A DNA stretch of 54,172 nucleotides from an uncultured Gammaproteobacteria bacterium (GTDB lineage Bacteria; Pseudomonadota; Gammaproteobacteria; DRJJ01), in contig CAMYJU010000018.1 of NCBI GenBank assembly GCA_947258795.1, positions 123,691-177,862 of the forward strand. Direction: 5' to 3'. The position numbers and the translations under genes were made by a program. Shown here in pieces: positions 8,193 to 20,701 of this stretch; the stretch's first letter is position 1, and each line of letters opens with the position of its first letter. The notes beneath the pieces are model-generated. The model made no database searches and was not told the origin of the DNA. It saw nothing but the letters and a program-made list of their open reading frames with translations.

Positions 8193-9362
8193 ATGAACTT
8201 ACATGAATATCAGGCAAAACAGTTATTTGCAGAATACGGGATTCCGGTGCCTGCCGGGCAAGCTGCGCACACCCCGAAGGAGGCGCTGAACGCTGCGCGC
8301 GATCTGGATGGGAATACCTGGGTCATCAAGGCGCAGGTACACGCCGGTGGCCGTGGCAAGGGCGGTGGTGTCAAAGTTGCCAGCAACATGGATCAGGTGC
8401 ACGATCTGGCTGATGCGATGCTGGGTTCGCAGCTGGTCACGCCGCAGACAGATGACAAGGGGCTGCCGGTCAATACCGTGCTGGTTGAGCAGGCCTCTGC
8501 TATCAAGCGTGAGCTGTATCTGGGGATGCTGGTTGATCGTCACCATGAGCGTGTCACGATTATGGCCTCGGTGGCGGGGGGTATGGATATCGAGGCGGTG
8601 GCTGCGGAAACCCCGGAAAAGATACTGACTGTTATGGTTGATCCGGTGGTAGGACTACAGCCTTACCAGGCTCGCCAGCTTGGTTTTGGCCTGGAGCTGC
8701 AGGGCCCTCAGGTCGGCAGTTTTACACGCCTGCTGGTGTCGTTGTATCGATTGTTTACCGAGAGGGATGCCAGTCTGGTGGAAATCAATCCACTGATTGT
8801 TACGGGTGATGATCAGTTGCTGGCCCTGGATGCGAAGATCAATCTGGACGAGAATGCCTTGTATCGCCAACAGACGCTGGCCGAATTGCGTGACTCTACA
8901 CAAGTTGATGCGCGGGAGTATGCAGCTGCACAACATAATCTTAATTACATCGCCCTGGATGGCAATATCGGTTGCATGGTCAATGGTGCCGGTCTGGCCA
9001 TGGCGACCATGGACCTGATCAAGCTGCATGGTGGCGAACCGGCCAATTTTCTGGATGTCGGTGGAGGCACGACAGCGGAACGGGTGGCAGAGGCCTTCAA
9101 GATCATTTTGTCCGATCCCGGGGTCAAGGCGATTCTGGTGAATATCTTCGGCGGGATAGTGCGCTGTGACCTGATTGCGGAAGGTATCGTCAGTGCGGTG
9201 CGTGAGGTGGAGACGAGTGTGAGTGTGATCGTGCGGCTGGAAGGGACCAATGTCGATCAGGGGCGCGCGATACTTGATCAAAGCGGTTTTGCTATCAAAA
9301 CTGCAAGCGGGTTGACCGAAGCGGCCTTGATGGCAGTCAGCGCGGCCGGGGAGGTGGCCTGA
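8193..9362 (+). CDS. sucC: Succinate-CoA ligase (ADP-forming) beta subunit
   Basis: A 389-residue ATP-grasp protein that, with SucD, interconverts succinyl-CoA and succinate with substrate-level ATP formation in the TCA cycle. The start is ATG 8193, giving the family's typical MNLHEYQAK beginning; the open frame reaches back to a TTG at 8154, but that adds 13 residues foreign to the family. ATP-grasp residues occur in [16 protein letters not shown], and the nucleotide and substrate region in [13 protein letters not shown] and [10 protein letters not shown]. The stop overlaps the sucD start by 1 nt (TGATG). No sucAB is in the window. The related malate-CoA ligase is possible, but the N-terminus fits SucC better. 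Confidence 0.95.
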   Translation: MNLHEYQAKQLFAEYGIPVPAGQAAHTPKEALNAARDLDGNTWVIKAQVHAGGRGKGGGVKVASNMDQVHDLADAMLGSQLVTPQTDDKGLPVNTVLVEQASAIKRELYLGMLVDRHHERVTIMASVAGGMDIEAVAAETPEKILTVMVDPVVGLQPYQARQLGFGLELQGPQVGSFTRLLVSLYRLFTERDASLVEINPLIVTGDDQLLALDAKINLDENALYRQQTLAELRDSTQVDAREYAAAQHNLNYIALDGNIGCMVNGAGLAMATMDLIKLHGGEPANFLDVGGGTTAERVAEAFKIILSDPGVKAILVNIFGGIVRCDLIAEGIVSAVREVETSVSVIVRLEGTNVDQGRAILDQSGFAIKTASGLTEAALMAVSAAGEVA

Positions 9363-10231
9363 TGAGTATTCTGGTTAACAGGGATACACGGGTTATCTGC
9401 CAGGGTTTCACCGGCAAGCAGGGTACATTTCATTCTGAACAGGCCATCGCCTACGGCACCCGGTTTGTCGGTGGGGTCACCCCGGGCAAGGGTGGTCAGC
9501 AACATCTGGACAGGCCGGTATTCGATACCGTGGCCGAGGCGGTCGCCGTGACCGGTGCCGATGCAACCATGATCTATGTGCCGGCGCCGTTTGCGATGGA
9601 TGCGATCCTGGAGGCGGCCGACGCCGGCATCAAGGTGATTGTGTGTATTACCGAGGGTATTCCGGTGATGGATATGCTGCGCGTCAAGGCGGTATTGGCC
9701 GAAATGGATGCGCGTCTGATCGGGCCTAACTGCCCGGGCATTATTACGCCGGGTGAATGCAAGATTGGTATCATGCCAGGTGCGATACACAGGCCGGGAC
9801 GCACCGGTATCGTTTCACGTTCAGGTACCCTGACCTACGAAGCGGTGCACCAGACTACCGAGAATGGCCTCGGACAAAGTACCTGTATCGGCATTGGTGG
9901 CGACCCGATACACGGTATGAACTTTATAGATTGTCTGGAACTGTTTGAACAGGATGAGCAAACCGACGGCATCGTGCTGGTTGGCGAGATTGGCGGGCAG
10001 GCCGAGGAGCAGGCGGCGCAGTATATCCAGGATCATGTCAGCAAGCCGGTGGTGGCCTATATTGCCGGTGTCACGGCGCCACCCGGTAAACGCATGGGTC
10101 ATGCCGGGGCGATCATCAGCGGTGGCAAAGGGACCGCTGACGAAAAATTTGCGGCATTGGAGGAGGCCGGCGTAGCCATCGTCCGTTCCCCGGCAGACAT
10201 GGGTAATCGCATCAGGACCTTATTGAGCTGA
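9362..10231 (+). CDS. sucD: Succinate-CoA ligase alpha subunit
   Basis: A 289-residue CoA-binding subunit. The N-terminal Rossmann domain has [15 protein letters not shown] and [10 protein letters not shown]. The ligase domain carries [19 protein letters not shown] and the phospho-histidine loop [10 protein letters not shown], whose His is phosphorylated during catalysis. Length and motifs are normal for SucD. It overlaps sucC by one base, so 1:1 synthesis by translational coupling is expected. nadE follows only 6 nt later. Confidence 0.96.
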   Translation: MSILVNRDTRVICQGFTGKQGTFHSEQAIAYGTRFVGGVTPGKGGQQHLDRPVFDTVAEAVAVTGADATMIYVPAPFAMDAILEAADAGIKVIVCITEGIPVMDMLRVKAVLAEMDARLIGPNCPGIITPGECKIGIMPGAIHRPGRTGIVSRSGTLTYEAVHQTTENGLGQSTCIGIGGDPIHGMNFIDCLELFEQDEQTDGIVLVGEIGGQAEEQAAQYIQDHVSKPVVAYIAGVTAPPGKRMGHAGAIISGGKGTADEKFAALEEAGVAIVRSPADMGNRIRTLLS

Positions 10232-10237
10232 ACTATT

Positions 10238-11890
10238 GTGACTGCTAACAGCAATAAACCGGAACACAGTCTGCGACTGGTAATGGCGCAAGTGAATCTG
10301 CTGGTTGGTGATATCGAGGGTAATGCCGAGCGGATTATTTCTACCGTACGCGAGGCCGAACAAAGCTACCAGGCCGACCTGGTTGTGTTTCCGGAGCTGA
10401 CCCTGACTGCCTATCCGCCGGAAGACCTGTTGCTTCGTGAGGGTCTGCACCGACGTGTTGAAGAGGCCCTTGAACGGGTGATAGCGGCCGTCGACCAGAC
10501 TGCGATTGTGCTGGGATTTCCGCAGCAGACCGAAAGCGGCTGTTACAATGCCGCCGGTTTCATACAGCATCACCGGATGCAAGCCGTTTACCATAAGCAC
10601 TGTTTACCGAACTACAGTGTTTTTGATGAAAAGCGTTACTTCCTGCCCGGTCATGACCCCTGTGTAGTAGAGCTGCATGGTATCCGCCTGGGTCTGACAA
10701 TCTGTGAGGATGGCTGGGAGCAGCAGCCGATCGCACAGGCCCGTGATGCCGGTGCAGAGGTGATCATCAATATCAATGCATCACCGTTCCAGATGCAAAA
10801 GTCCGATTTCCGTATACAGGCCATGCAGCAGCGTTGCCAGGAATCCGGACTGCCCATCGTGTACGTTAATGAGGTGGGTGGCCAGGATGAGCTGGTGTTT
10901 GACGGTGGCTCGTTTGTGCTGGACGGCAATGGAGAACTGGTGTGTCGAGCAGTCTCGTTTGAAGAGGCGCTGACACCGGTCGATTATGTGCGCGAACACA
11001 GCGGTGTCCGGTTGCTGTCTGCTGAATGTGCGACCACCCCGGGTGACGATGAGTCGGTTTACCGGGCACTGGTGCTCGGGGTGCGCGACTATGTCAATAA
11101 AAACAGGTTTCCTGGCGCGGTCATCGGCCTGTCCGGCGGTATCGATTCGGCACTGACGCTGGCGGTGGCTGTTGACGCACTCGGTGCCGACCGGGTGCAG
11201 GTGGTATCCATGCCGTCGCGCTATACGGCCGAAATGAGTATCGAAGATGCCGAAGAGCAGGCCCGTATCATGGGCGTGCAGTGCGATATCATCCCGATCG
11301 AAAAACCGGTCGGAGCCTTTGCAGAGGTACTGGAACCGATGTTCAGAGGTCTGCAGAAAGATACCACCGAGGAAAATATCCAGGCACGTTGCCGGGGTAT
11401 TTTGCTGATGGCAATTTCCAATAAAAAGGGGCGGATAGTCCTGACGACCGGAAACAAGAGCGAAATGGCCGTTGGCTATGCGACACTTTATGGCGATATG
11501 GCTGGTGGCTTCAGTGTGTTAAAGGATGTACCCAAGACCCTGGTCTATCGCCTTTCCATTTATCGCAATACGCTCGGCAGGGTTATACCTGAACGGGTTA
11601 TCGAACGGCCACCTTCGGCGGAACTGGCCCCGGATCAGAAGGATACCGATAGCCTGCCAGCGTATGATATCCTTGATCCGATCCTGGAGCGCTTTGTCGA
11701 GCTGGAACAGTGTGCCGAGGAGATTATCGATGCCGGTTTTGATGCGGACAACGTCCGCAGGATAGTGCGGATGGTGATTCTGAATGAATACAAACGCCGG
11801 CAGGCGCCGCCCGGTGTACGTGTAACCGGTCGTGCTTTCGGTCGTGACCGTCGTTATCCGATTACCTCAGGGTTTGGCAAGTTGTTGTAA
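10238..11890 (+). CDS. nadE: Glutamine-dependent NAD+ synthetase
   Basis: A 550-residue two-domain enzyme making NAD+ from deamido-NAD+ with glutamine as nitrogen donor. The N-terminal nitrilase-type glutaminase domain has the catalytic triad motifs: Glu53 in VVFPELTLTAYPP, Lys in YHKHCLPNY and Cys in LTICEDGW. The C-terminal synthetase domain has the PPi-loop GLSGGIDSALTLAVAVDALG and TTGNKSE. The start is GTG 10238, 6 nt behind sucD, with no clear SD, so coupling to sucD is likely. A later in-frame ATG (MAQVNLL) would lose the start of the domain. Confidence 0.95.
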   Translation: MTANSNKPEHSLRLVMAQVNLLVGDIEGNAERIISTVREAEQSYQADLVVFPELTLTAYPPEDLLLREGLHRRVEEALERVIAAVDQTAIVLGFPQQTESGCYNAAGFIQHHRMQAVYHKHCLPNYSVFDEKRYFLPGHDPCVVELHGIRLGLTICEDGWEQQPIAQARDAGAEVIININASPFQMQKSDFRIQAMQQRCQESGLPIVYVNEVGGQDELVFDGGSFVLDGNGELVCRAVSFEEALTPVDYVREHSGVRLLSAECATTPGDDESVYRALVLGVRDYVNKNRFPGAVIGLSGGIDSALTLAVAVDALGADRVQVVSMPSRYTAEMSIEDAEEQARIMGVQCDIIPIEKPVGAFAEVLEPMFRGLQKDTTEENIQARCRGILLMAISNKKGRIVLTTGNKSEMAVGYATLYGDMAGGFSVLKDVPKTLVYRLSIYRNTLGRVIPERVIERPPSAELAPDQKDTDSLPAYDILDPILERFVELEQCAEEIIDAGFDADNVRRIVRMVILNEYKRRQAPPGVRVTGRAFGRDRRYPITSGFGKLL

Positions 11891-11983
11891 TTGGAGCATA
11901 ATAAAGGTTTCCTGCTGACGGGTAACGGCTCTGGGGAGATCCGGGGTCTGGGGTGTCTCTGGACAGACAGCAGGATTGCATGA

Positions 11984-12340
<357 letters not shown>

Positions 12341-12356
12341 GTCTTCAGGTCAGCAC

Positions 12357-13157
12357 TCAGAAAATATTCCACCAGCTTGTGGATTTCTCTGCCGGTTTGT
12401 AGTCCGGGTAACTGGCTGTCAGTACGCGTCTCGTATCGCTGGCAAGGTCCGGCATATCCAGTTTGTCATAGGCATTGGCCATAATCACCAGCGCATTATA
12501 GACTGCCGCAGAGCGATCATAATGCTCCAGTACGTATTTCGTCCGGTTTACGGCGGCAATATAGGCGCCGCGTTTCATGTAATAACGGGCTACCAGGATT
12601 TCATGGTTGGCGAGGTTGTTGCGCAGGTACAGCATACGCAGTTTCGCGTCTTTCGAGTAATGGCTGTGCGGGAATTGCTTGACCAGTTTCTGGAAATCAA
12701 AAAAGGCCTGCTTGGCTGCACCCGGGTCGCGGCTGGCCGGGTCCTGTGGAAAAATCCGCTGAAACAGGGAGAAGCCGCGATTGTAGTTAATGATGCCGCG
12801 CAGATAGTAGGCATAATCAACATGCGGATGACTCGGGTATAATTTGATAAACCGGTCGACGGCGGCCAGTGCCGAATCCGGTTCGTCATATTTGTAATGC
12901 GCGTAGGCAATCTCAATCTGTGCCTGACGGGCATAGCGACCAAATGGATAGCGGGATTCCAGCAGGCCGTAGTACTTGATCGCGACTTCATAGTCTTCCG
13001 CGTTGAGGGCGGATTTGGCTTCACTATAAAAACGGCTGGCCGACCAGTCCTTGGTCTCGTCTATCTGGTCAGGTAGCAGCGAGCAGCCCGCCAACATAGC
13101 GTAAAAAGTTAACACCAGGGCCTGAAAAACAGGTCTTATTTTTGAAAAATACGGCAT
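12357..13157 (-). CDS. bamD: Outer-membrane assembly lipoprotein BamD (ComL)
   Basis: A 266-residue lipoprotein of the BAM complex, which folds beta-barrel proteins into the outer membrane. I chose ATG 13157 rather than the TTG 18 nt upstream: it gives a signal peptide ending in the lipobox MLAGC with Cys25. The mature part is five TPR-like helical pairs, including WSASRFYSEAKSALNAEDYEVAIKYY and DSALAAVDRFIKLYPSHPHVDYAYYLRG, characteristic of the family. It diverges from rluD, an arrangement I recall for other gammaproteobacteria. Confidence 0.94.
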   Translation of the reverse strand: MPYFSKIRPVFQALVLTFYAMLAGCSLLPDQIDETKDWSASRFYSEAKSALNAEDYEVAIKYYGLLESRYPFGRYARQAQIEIAYAHYKYDEPDSALAAVDRFIKLYPSHPHVDYAYYLRGIINYNRGFSLFQRIFPQDPASRDPGAAKQAFFDFQKLVKQFPHSHYSKDAKLRMLYLRNNLANHEILVARYYMKRGAYIAAVNRTKYVLEHYDRSAAVYNALVIMANAYDKLDMPDLASDTRRVLTASYPDYKPAEKSTSWWNIF

Positions 13158-13236
13158 AATACAAGCTGTTATCAATAATGATGGATTTGGCAGACCCTAG
13201 CGTAGCGCATCTGCCGGATCAGGGCAAAATAACGGC

Positions 13237-14217
13237 ATGAGCAGTACTGACCAATCTACCCATATCCACAAGGTGGTGATTATACCCGATACCGCGGCCG
13301 GAAAACGACTCGATATGGCCCTGGGGCAGGTTTTGCCTGAATATTCGCGCTCACGCCTGAAAACCTGGATTGAGCAGGGCGAAATACTGCTTGATGGCAG
13401 ACAAGTCAGGCCGCGCGAGAAGGTGTTTGGCGGTGAGCAGGTTGCAATCGATGCGCAACTGGTCATGCACCAGCTGGTCCGGCCTGAGCCCATCCCGCTG
13501 GATATCGTCCATGAAGACAACGCGATACTGGTGATTAACAAGCCGGCAGGCCTGGTTGTACACCCGGCGGCCGGCAACTGGCAGGGTACCCTGCAGAACG
13601 CCCTGTTACATTATGATCCGGATCTGGATGCATTGCCACGCGCAGGGATTGTGCACCGCCTGGACAAGGATACAACCGGCCTGATGGTGGTTGCGCGTAC
13701 TCTTGAGGCCCATACACAGCTGGTCAAGGCGTTGCAGACCCACGCGGTTGAACGTGAGTATCAAGCGGTGGTACAGGGTGTGATGACTGCAGGGGGTATG
13801 GTTGACGCCCCGATAGGGCGGCATCCAGTGGATCGCAAACGCATGGCGATCGTGGATGGCGGCAAGCCCTCGGTGACGCACTATCGCGTCAGGCAGCGAT
13901 ACCGTGCGCATACACATATCATCCTGAACCTGGAAACCGGGCGTACCCATCAGATCAGGGTACATATGGCCTCGTTACACCACCCGCTGGTGGGTGATCC
14001 GGTTTATGGCGGTCGATTCAAATTGCCGCCGGGTGCATCTCCGGAGTTTATCCAGCAACTCAAAGCGTTTAAACGTCAGGCCCTGCATGCAGCACGACTG
14101 AGCCTGTTACACCCTGTCACCGGCAAGTCCGTTAGCTGGAGCGCGGAGTTGCCTGAAGATTTCACATCACTGCTTGACGCACTGGGACAGGACCTGTCGG
14201 AACATGAGCGGAGCTGA
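13237..14217 (+). CDS. rluD: 23S rRNA pseudouridine synthase RluD
   Basis: A 326-residue enzyme that isomerises uridines in helix 69 of 23S rRNA. The N-terminal S4 RNA-binding domain (RLDMALGQVLPEYSRSRLKTWIEQGEI) is followed by the catalytic domain with HRLDKDTTGLMVVA, whose Asp is the nucleophile, and the RTHQIRVHMA motif. It starts at ATG 13237, diverging from bamD, and its 3' end overlaps pgeF by 14 nt, indicating coupled translation. Confidence 0.95.
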   Translation: MSSTDQSTHIHKVVIIPDTAAGKRLDMALGQVLPEYSRSRLKTWIEQGEILLDGRQVRPREKVFGGEQVAIDAQLVMHQLVRPEPIPLDIVHEDNAILVINKPAGLVVHPAAGNWQGTLQNALLHYDPDLDALPRAGIVHRLDKDTTGLMVVARTLEAHTQLVKALQTHAVEREYQAVVQGVMTAGGMVDAPIGRHPVDRKRMAIVDGGKPSVTHYRVRQRYRAHTHIILNLETGRTHQIRVHMASLHHPLVGDPVYGGRFKLPPGASPEFIQQLKAFKRQALHAARLSLLHPVTGKSVSWSAELPEDFTSLLDALGQDLSEHERS

Positions 14218-14974
14218 AATTCAAATGGTCTGGGCGGATTTCGATCTACCCGGGATACGTGCCGGCACGACCATGCGCAACGGTGGCTGTGGCGCTGCAC
14301 CCTACCATTCACTGAACCTGGCGGCGCATGTCGGCGATGATGATGTAACGGTAGCCGAAAATCGCCAGCGACTCGAGCAGACTCTGGAGCTGCCTTCCTC
14401 ACCCTGCTGGTTAAACCAGGTGCACAGTAATGAGGTATGTCGGATCGATCAGTGCGTTCAGGGGCAAACCGCCGATGGCAGCTATACCGACGTACCAGGT
14501 GTCGTGCTGGCCGTGCTGACCGCTGATTGTTTACCCGTGGTACTGGCGGCCGCTAACGGCACAGAGGTGGCCGTGGTGCATGCGGGCTGGCGCGGGCTGG
14601 CGGCGGGCGTGATCGAATCGGCGCTGGCCTGTTTTCGATCTGATCGGTCAGAAATACAGGCATGGCTGGGACCGGCGATTGGTGTACAACACTATGAGAT
14701 TGATCAACAGGTCTATGACGCGTTTATGTCCGGACCGGTGCAGCACCAGACTGCCTTTTTTCCGTCCCGGCCGGGGCACTGGAACGCTGACATGGGTATG
14801 CTGGCCAGGCAACGGCTCCGGCATGCCGGTGTACGTATGACGACGAACCCCCGACAAACGTCGTCGCCATGGTGCAGTTTCGAGCATGATCAGCAGTTTT
14901 TCTCCTATCGGCGAGACGGGACCACCGGGCGCATGGCGACGCTGGTGTGGATAGAACCTGCGGTGAAATCCTGA
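14204..14974 (+). CDS. pgeF: Peptidoglycan editing factor PgeF / purine nucleoside phosphorylase (YfiH family)
   Basis: About 256 residues of the multicopper-oxidase-like DUF152 family. Members phosphorolyse purine nucleosides and, in E. coli, prevent misincorporation into peptidoglycan precursors. Metal-site motifs are visible: WLNQVHSNEV, TADCLPVVLA, AVVHAGWRGLAAGV and the late CSFEHDQQFFSYRRDG. The start ATG 14204 (MSGAEIQ) is preferred; the frame is open to 14174 but that extension lies inside rluD. The rluD-pgeF overlap is a recurrent arrangement. Confidence 0.9.
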   Translation: MSGAEIQMVWADFDLPGIRAGTTMRNGGCGAAPYHSLNLAAHVGDDDVTVAENRQRLEQTLELPSSPCWLNQVHSNEVCRIDQCVQGQTADGSYTDVPGVVLAVLTADCLPVVLAAANGTEVAVVHAGWRGLAAGVIESALACFRSDRSEIQAWLGPAIGVQHYEIDQQVYDAFMSGPVQHQTAFFPSRPGHWNADMGMLARQRLRHAGVRMTTNPRQTSSPWCSFEHDQQFFSYRRDGTTGRMATLVWIEPAVKS

Positions 14975-15024
14975 CTGCGTTATTATAGGCCGGATGGACG
15001 TTCGGACCGGGAATACAGACTGAC

Positions 15025-15798
15025 ATGTCATTACTATACTGGATACTCATTTTTTCCTTACTGGGTGGCGTGCTCAGTGTACTGGCGGCATCCGTGTTTC
15101 TGATCCTGCCGGACAACTGGCGCAACCGGATGATCCCCCATTTTGTCAGTTTCGCTATTGGCGCATTACTCGCTGCCGCCTTTCTGGCCCTGCTGCCACA
15201 TGCACTTGGCGGTCCGGTTGGTATAGACCCGCACCACCTGGGTATGACGGTTTTACTCGGGATACTGGTCTTTTTCCTGCTGGAGAAATTATTGCTGTGG
15301 CGGCATTGTCATGCCGATCATTGTGAAGGGCATAATGGCCATGGCAAACCGGCAGTCGCTGGCATGGTCGTTTTTGGCGATGGTTTGCATAATTTTGTCG
15401 ACGGGGTACTGATCGCGGCCGCCTTTATGACCGATATCGAACTGGGTATCGTCACCAGCCTGGCTGTTGCGGCACATGAGATTCCGCAGGAGATCGGAGA
15501 CTTTGCGTTGTTGTTGCATAGCGGTTTATCGCGCAAACGGGCGTTTATCTACAATATTGGTTCCAGTCTGACCACGGTGGTGGGTGCAATGCTGGCACTG
15601 TATAGCCTGTCCGGGGTGCAGCATGTTGTACCTTATATTCTGGTGATCGCATCATCCAGTTTTATATATATCGCCGTGGCAGACCTGATCCCCGGCCTGC
15701 ACCAGCGTACGCGCCTGCGTGAAACACTGAAACAGCTGAGTTTCATCGCGATAGGTATACTGGTGATATATTTAGCGCATACAACATTGCATCGTTGA
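15025..15798 (+). CDS. ZIP-family divalent metal transporter
   Basis: A 257-residue inner-membrane protein with about eight transmembrane helices. A His-rich cytoplasmic loop (LLWRHCHADHCEGHNGHGK) sits between the helices, followed by GDGLHNFVDGVLIAA and AVAAHEIPQEIGDFALLL, the two metal-binding helices of ZIP proteins. It probably imports zinc or another divalent metal. I see no metalloregulator site upstream, and its neighbours (pgeF, gcvR-like) do not explain its presence. Confidence 0.9.
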   Translation: MSLLYWILIFSLLGGVLSVLAASVFLILPDNWRNRMIPHFVSFAIGALLAAAFLALLPHALGGPVGIDPHHLGMTVLLGILVFFLLEKLLLWRHCHADHCEGHNGHGKPAVAGMVVFGDGLHNFVDGVLIAAAFMTDIELGIVTSLAVAAHEIPQEIGDFALLLHSGLSRKRAFIYNIGSSLTTVVGAMLALYSLSGVQHVVPYILVIASSSFIYIAVADLIPGLHQRTRLRETLKQLSFIAIGILVIYLAHTTLHR

Positions 15799-15858
15799 TA
15801 TGGACTGTTCAATATCGGTTTGCTGCAAGGTAAACCCTGCTGACTGAGTGAGGCATCT

Positions 15859-16380
15859 ATGAGTCACTGGTATATGTTAACGGTTATTGGCAAGGATCGG
15901 CGTGGTATTGTTGCGGCACTGACGCATGCCCTGTTTGAGGCGGGCTGTCATCTCGGTGAGGCATCGATGATGCGGCTCGGGGGCAATTTCACCATTATGC
16001 TGATGGTGGAGACAGAGCAGCGCAAAAAGACACTTGAGGACATGATAGAACCGGTAACGGACTCGATGGGTCTGTCATGGCATCTCGATCAGATCGAAGG
16101 GCAGCTGCACCGGCATCATGTACCGGATGTATCCATCAGTGTTTCTGGCGCGGACCGGCCCGGTATCGTCGCTCAGGTGACCGGCGCCCTGGCCGAGGCG
16201 GGACTGGATATTACCGATCTGGAATCCGATGTGGCGGGCAGTGCGGACAAGCCTGTCTATATCATGCAAATTGAAGGTATCGCAACCGAAGGCATCGAGG
16301 CATTACGATCTGCGTTGAGTGTTGCAACAGTCAGCAGTATCGACGTGAGTATAACGCCACTGGATACACTGATTGGCTGA
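15859..16380 (+). CDS. gcvR: ACT-domain protein, GcvR-like
   Basis: A 173-residue protein of two ACT domains: WYMLTVIGKDRRGIVAALTHAL (residues 4-25) and VSISVSGADRPGIVAQVTGALAE (about 95-117). ACT pairs of this length match GcvR, which in E. coli controls the glycine cleavage operon through GcvA by binding glycine. No gcvA is seen here, so the regulatory target is open. ATG 15859 has GAGG about 7 nt upstream. def follows after 9 nt, probably in one transcript. Confidence 0.8.
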   Translation: MSHWYMLTVIGKDRRGIVAALTHALFEAGCHLGEASMMRLGGNFTIMLMVETEQRKKTLEDMIEPVTDSMGLSWHLDQIEGQLHRHHVPDVSISVSGADRPGIVAQVTGALAEAGLDITDLESDVAGSADKPVYIMQIEGIATEGIEALRSALSVATVSSIDVSITPLDTLIG

Positions 16381-16389
16381 TACCCTGTT

Positions 16390-16902
16390 ATGACTGTATT
16401 GCAGATTATCACCTACCCCGATGAGCGCCTCAAACAGGAGTCGGAGCCGGTTCGCGACTTTGACGACAGTCTCAGGGCCTTTATTGCCGATCTGGATGAG
16501 ACTATGCACGCCGGACCGGGTGGCGTCGGGATTGCGGCACCGCAGGTCGGTCATTTCCGGCGCATCGTGATCGTGGATGTTTCAGGGCGCAAGAATACGC
16601 CTAACCACGGGCACCTGGTGTTGATCAATCCTGATATTACGGAATGGGAAGGTATGAAGGCTGGCCGTGAAGGCTGCATGTCGGTACCGGACTTTACCGG
16701 TAAAGTGATACGTGCCGAGCGCATACACCTGAAGGCCCAGGATGAAAATGGTGAATGGCACGAGTATGACATGGAAGGCTTTGAGGCGCGCGCCGTACAG
16801 CATGAAGTCGACCACCTGAATGGCATGCTGTTTCTGGACAGGCTGGTCAGTCGCCGTCATGACCTGTTCAAGCGCAAGGTTTACCAGGATAAAAGCAAAT
16901 AG
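16390..16902 (+). CDS. def: Peptide deformylase
   Basis: A 170-residue Fe2+ hydrolase that removes the N-formyl group from nascent proteins. All three family motifs are present: GVGIAAPQVG (residues 45-54), EGCMSVP (canonical EGCLS with Leu replaced by Met) and QHEVDHLNG, supplying Cys and two His ligands plus the catalytic Glu. There is no fmt neighbour, so this could be a second deformylase in the genome. It is linked to the gcvR-like gene by a 9-nt gap. Confidence 0.95.
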   Translation: MTVLQIITYPDERLKQESEPVRDFDDSLRAFIADLDETMHAGPGGVGIAAPQVGHFRRIVIVDVSGRKNTPNHGHLVLINPDITEWEGMKAGREGCMSVPDFTGKVIRAERIHLKAQDENGEWHEYDMEGFEARAVQHEVDHLNGMLFLDRLVSRRHDLFKRKVYQDKSK

Positions 16903-17042
16903 TAATTGGCTCATCTCAAGTGCATTACTCACCCGGCTACCGTTTACTGACACGCTGTAAGCCAAAGTGGTGCAATCTCTAAATCCGTATTTGCACACAT
17001 ACCGACTGCATCTATACTTTCTGGTTAATACAGGATTCCAGT

Positions 17043-17070
17043 CTTGAAACCCCGGAATTTGCCCCTATTT
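17043..17070 (+). promoter_or_regulatory. Sigma-32 heat-shock promoter of clpB
   Basis: CTTGAAA (17043-17049), a 12-nt spacer and CCCCTATTT (17062-17070) closely match the sigma-32 consensus CTTGAAA-N11-16-CCCCATNT. It lies 39 nt upstream of clpB, a standard heat-shock gene. Confidence 0.88.
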
Positions 17071-17109
17071 ATGCTGTAACAGAGATTTTTATCAGAGGTT
17101 GCCGACATA

Positions 17110-19707
<2,598 letters not shown>

Positions 19708-19722
19708 TCCCCGCGCCGGTCA

Positions 19723-19761
19723 AAACGGGTGGTAAGCCGGGTACTGGCTTGCTACCCGTTT
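19723..19761. terminator. Bidirectional hairpin terminator between clpB and the SDR gene
   Basis: AAACGGGTGGTAAGCC (19723-19738) pairs with GGCTTGCTACCCGTTT (19746-19761) as a 16-bp stem with two G-U pairs and a 7-nt loop. It fills the gap between two convergent genes, and its right arm touches the SDR stop codon. Confidence 0.7.
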
Positions 19762-20591
19762 CATATTTTAGCCAGTATGCGGTCCATCCATCGATAGGGC
19801 AGCAGGTGGCGCAAGGTGGCGAACAGGTAAGTCGGGAAGGTGACGTAATACCTGATCTTTGGTCGTTTACTTTCCAGCGCGTGGATCAGTTTATTAACCA
19901 CCGCATCGGCCGGTAAGGTAAACGGTACCACTGGTCCCTGCGTGGTCAGACGTTTTACCATGGCCTGGTAGTGCGCCTTGTGAACACTGTGCTCAGGGTC
20001 AATATTGCGCTTGTAGGCGGCAAAGGCATTTTTCCGGAACTCGCTTGTGATCGGGCCGGGTTCGATAATCGAAAGATGGATGCCGCTGCCATGCAGTTCC
20101 AGACGCATAGTGTCGGTCAGACCCTCGAGTGCGTATTTGGTGGAATTGTAGGCACCCCGGTAGGCCAGTGTAACGAAACCGAGTACCGAGCTGTTCTGGA
20201 TGATACGGCCTTCATTCTGCGCACGCATCACCGGGATCACCCGGCGGGTCAGTTCATGCCAGCCAAACAGGTTGGTTTCAAACTGCTCACGCAAGGCATC
20301 GCTGGTCAGATCCTCGACCGCTCCAGGCTGGCCATAGGCGCCGTTATTGAACAAGGCGTAGAGTGTGCCGCCGGTGCGTTCCAGTATTTCATCGACGGCG
20401 CTCTGGATGGACCGGTAGTCACGTAAATCCAGCTGCAAGGACTCGAGGCCAATATCAAGCAAAGGCTGAACATCCTTTTCCTGACGTACGGTTGCAAACA
20501 CCCGGTAACCTCTTGCATGCAGGATTTTCGCAGCAGCCAGACCGATACCACTGGAGCATCCGGTAATCAATATGCTTTTTTGTTGTTCCAT
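19761..20591 (-). CDS. Short-chain dehydrogenase/reductase
   Basis: A 276-residue classical SDR. The NAD(P)-binding motif ITGCSSGIGLAAAK (TGxxxGIG) is at residues 9-22, NNGAYG of the NNAG type follows, and the catalytic Ser (QNSSVLGF) precedes YNSTK (YxxxK). The Arg in FATVRQ may favour NADP. The substrate is unknown; similar SDRs act on retinol-like, steroid-like or fatty substrates. The hydrophobic C-terminus (YVTFPTYLFATLRHLLPYRWM) suggests membrane association. It diverges from the Ser/Thr kinase gene. Confidence 0.85.
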   Translation of the reverse strand: MEQQKSILITGCSSGIGLAAAKILHARGYRVFATVRQEKDVQPLLDIGLESLQLDLRDYRSIQSAVDEILERTGGTLYALFNNGAYGQPGAVEDLTSDALREQFETNLFGWHELTRRVIPVMRAQNEGRIIQNSSVLGFVTLAYRGAYNSTKYALEGLTDTMRLELHGSGIHLSIIEPGPITSEFRKNAFAAYKRNIDPEHSVHKAHYQAMVKRLTTQGPVVPFTLPADAVVNKLIHALESKRPKIRYYVTFPTYLFATLRHLLPYRWMDRILAKI

Positions 20592-20701
20592 GTCGGCAAT
20601 CTTACAGGAATCACTATTTGATGATAGTGGTGAACAATATGCAGCCGTTGAGTTATCCCGGCAAGCAGCGTAGAGTTTAAATTTTCACTGTATGAGGATG
20701 A

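Noticed and set aside
20611-20634. Small inverted repeat CACTAT/ATAGTG between the SDR and kinase genes
   Set aside because: It has 6-bp arms and no link to a recognisable promoter, so chance is a sufficient explanation.
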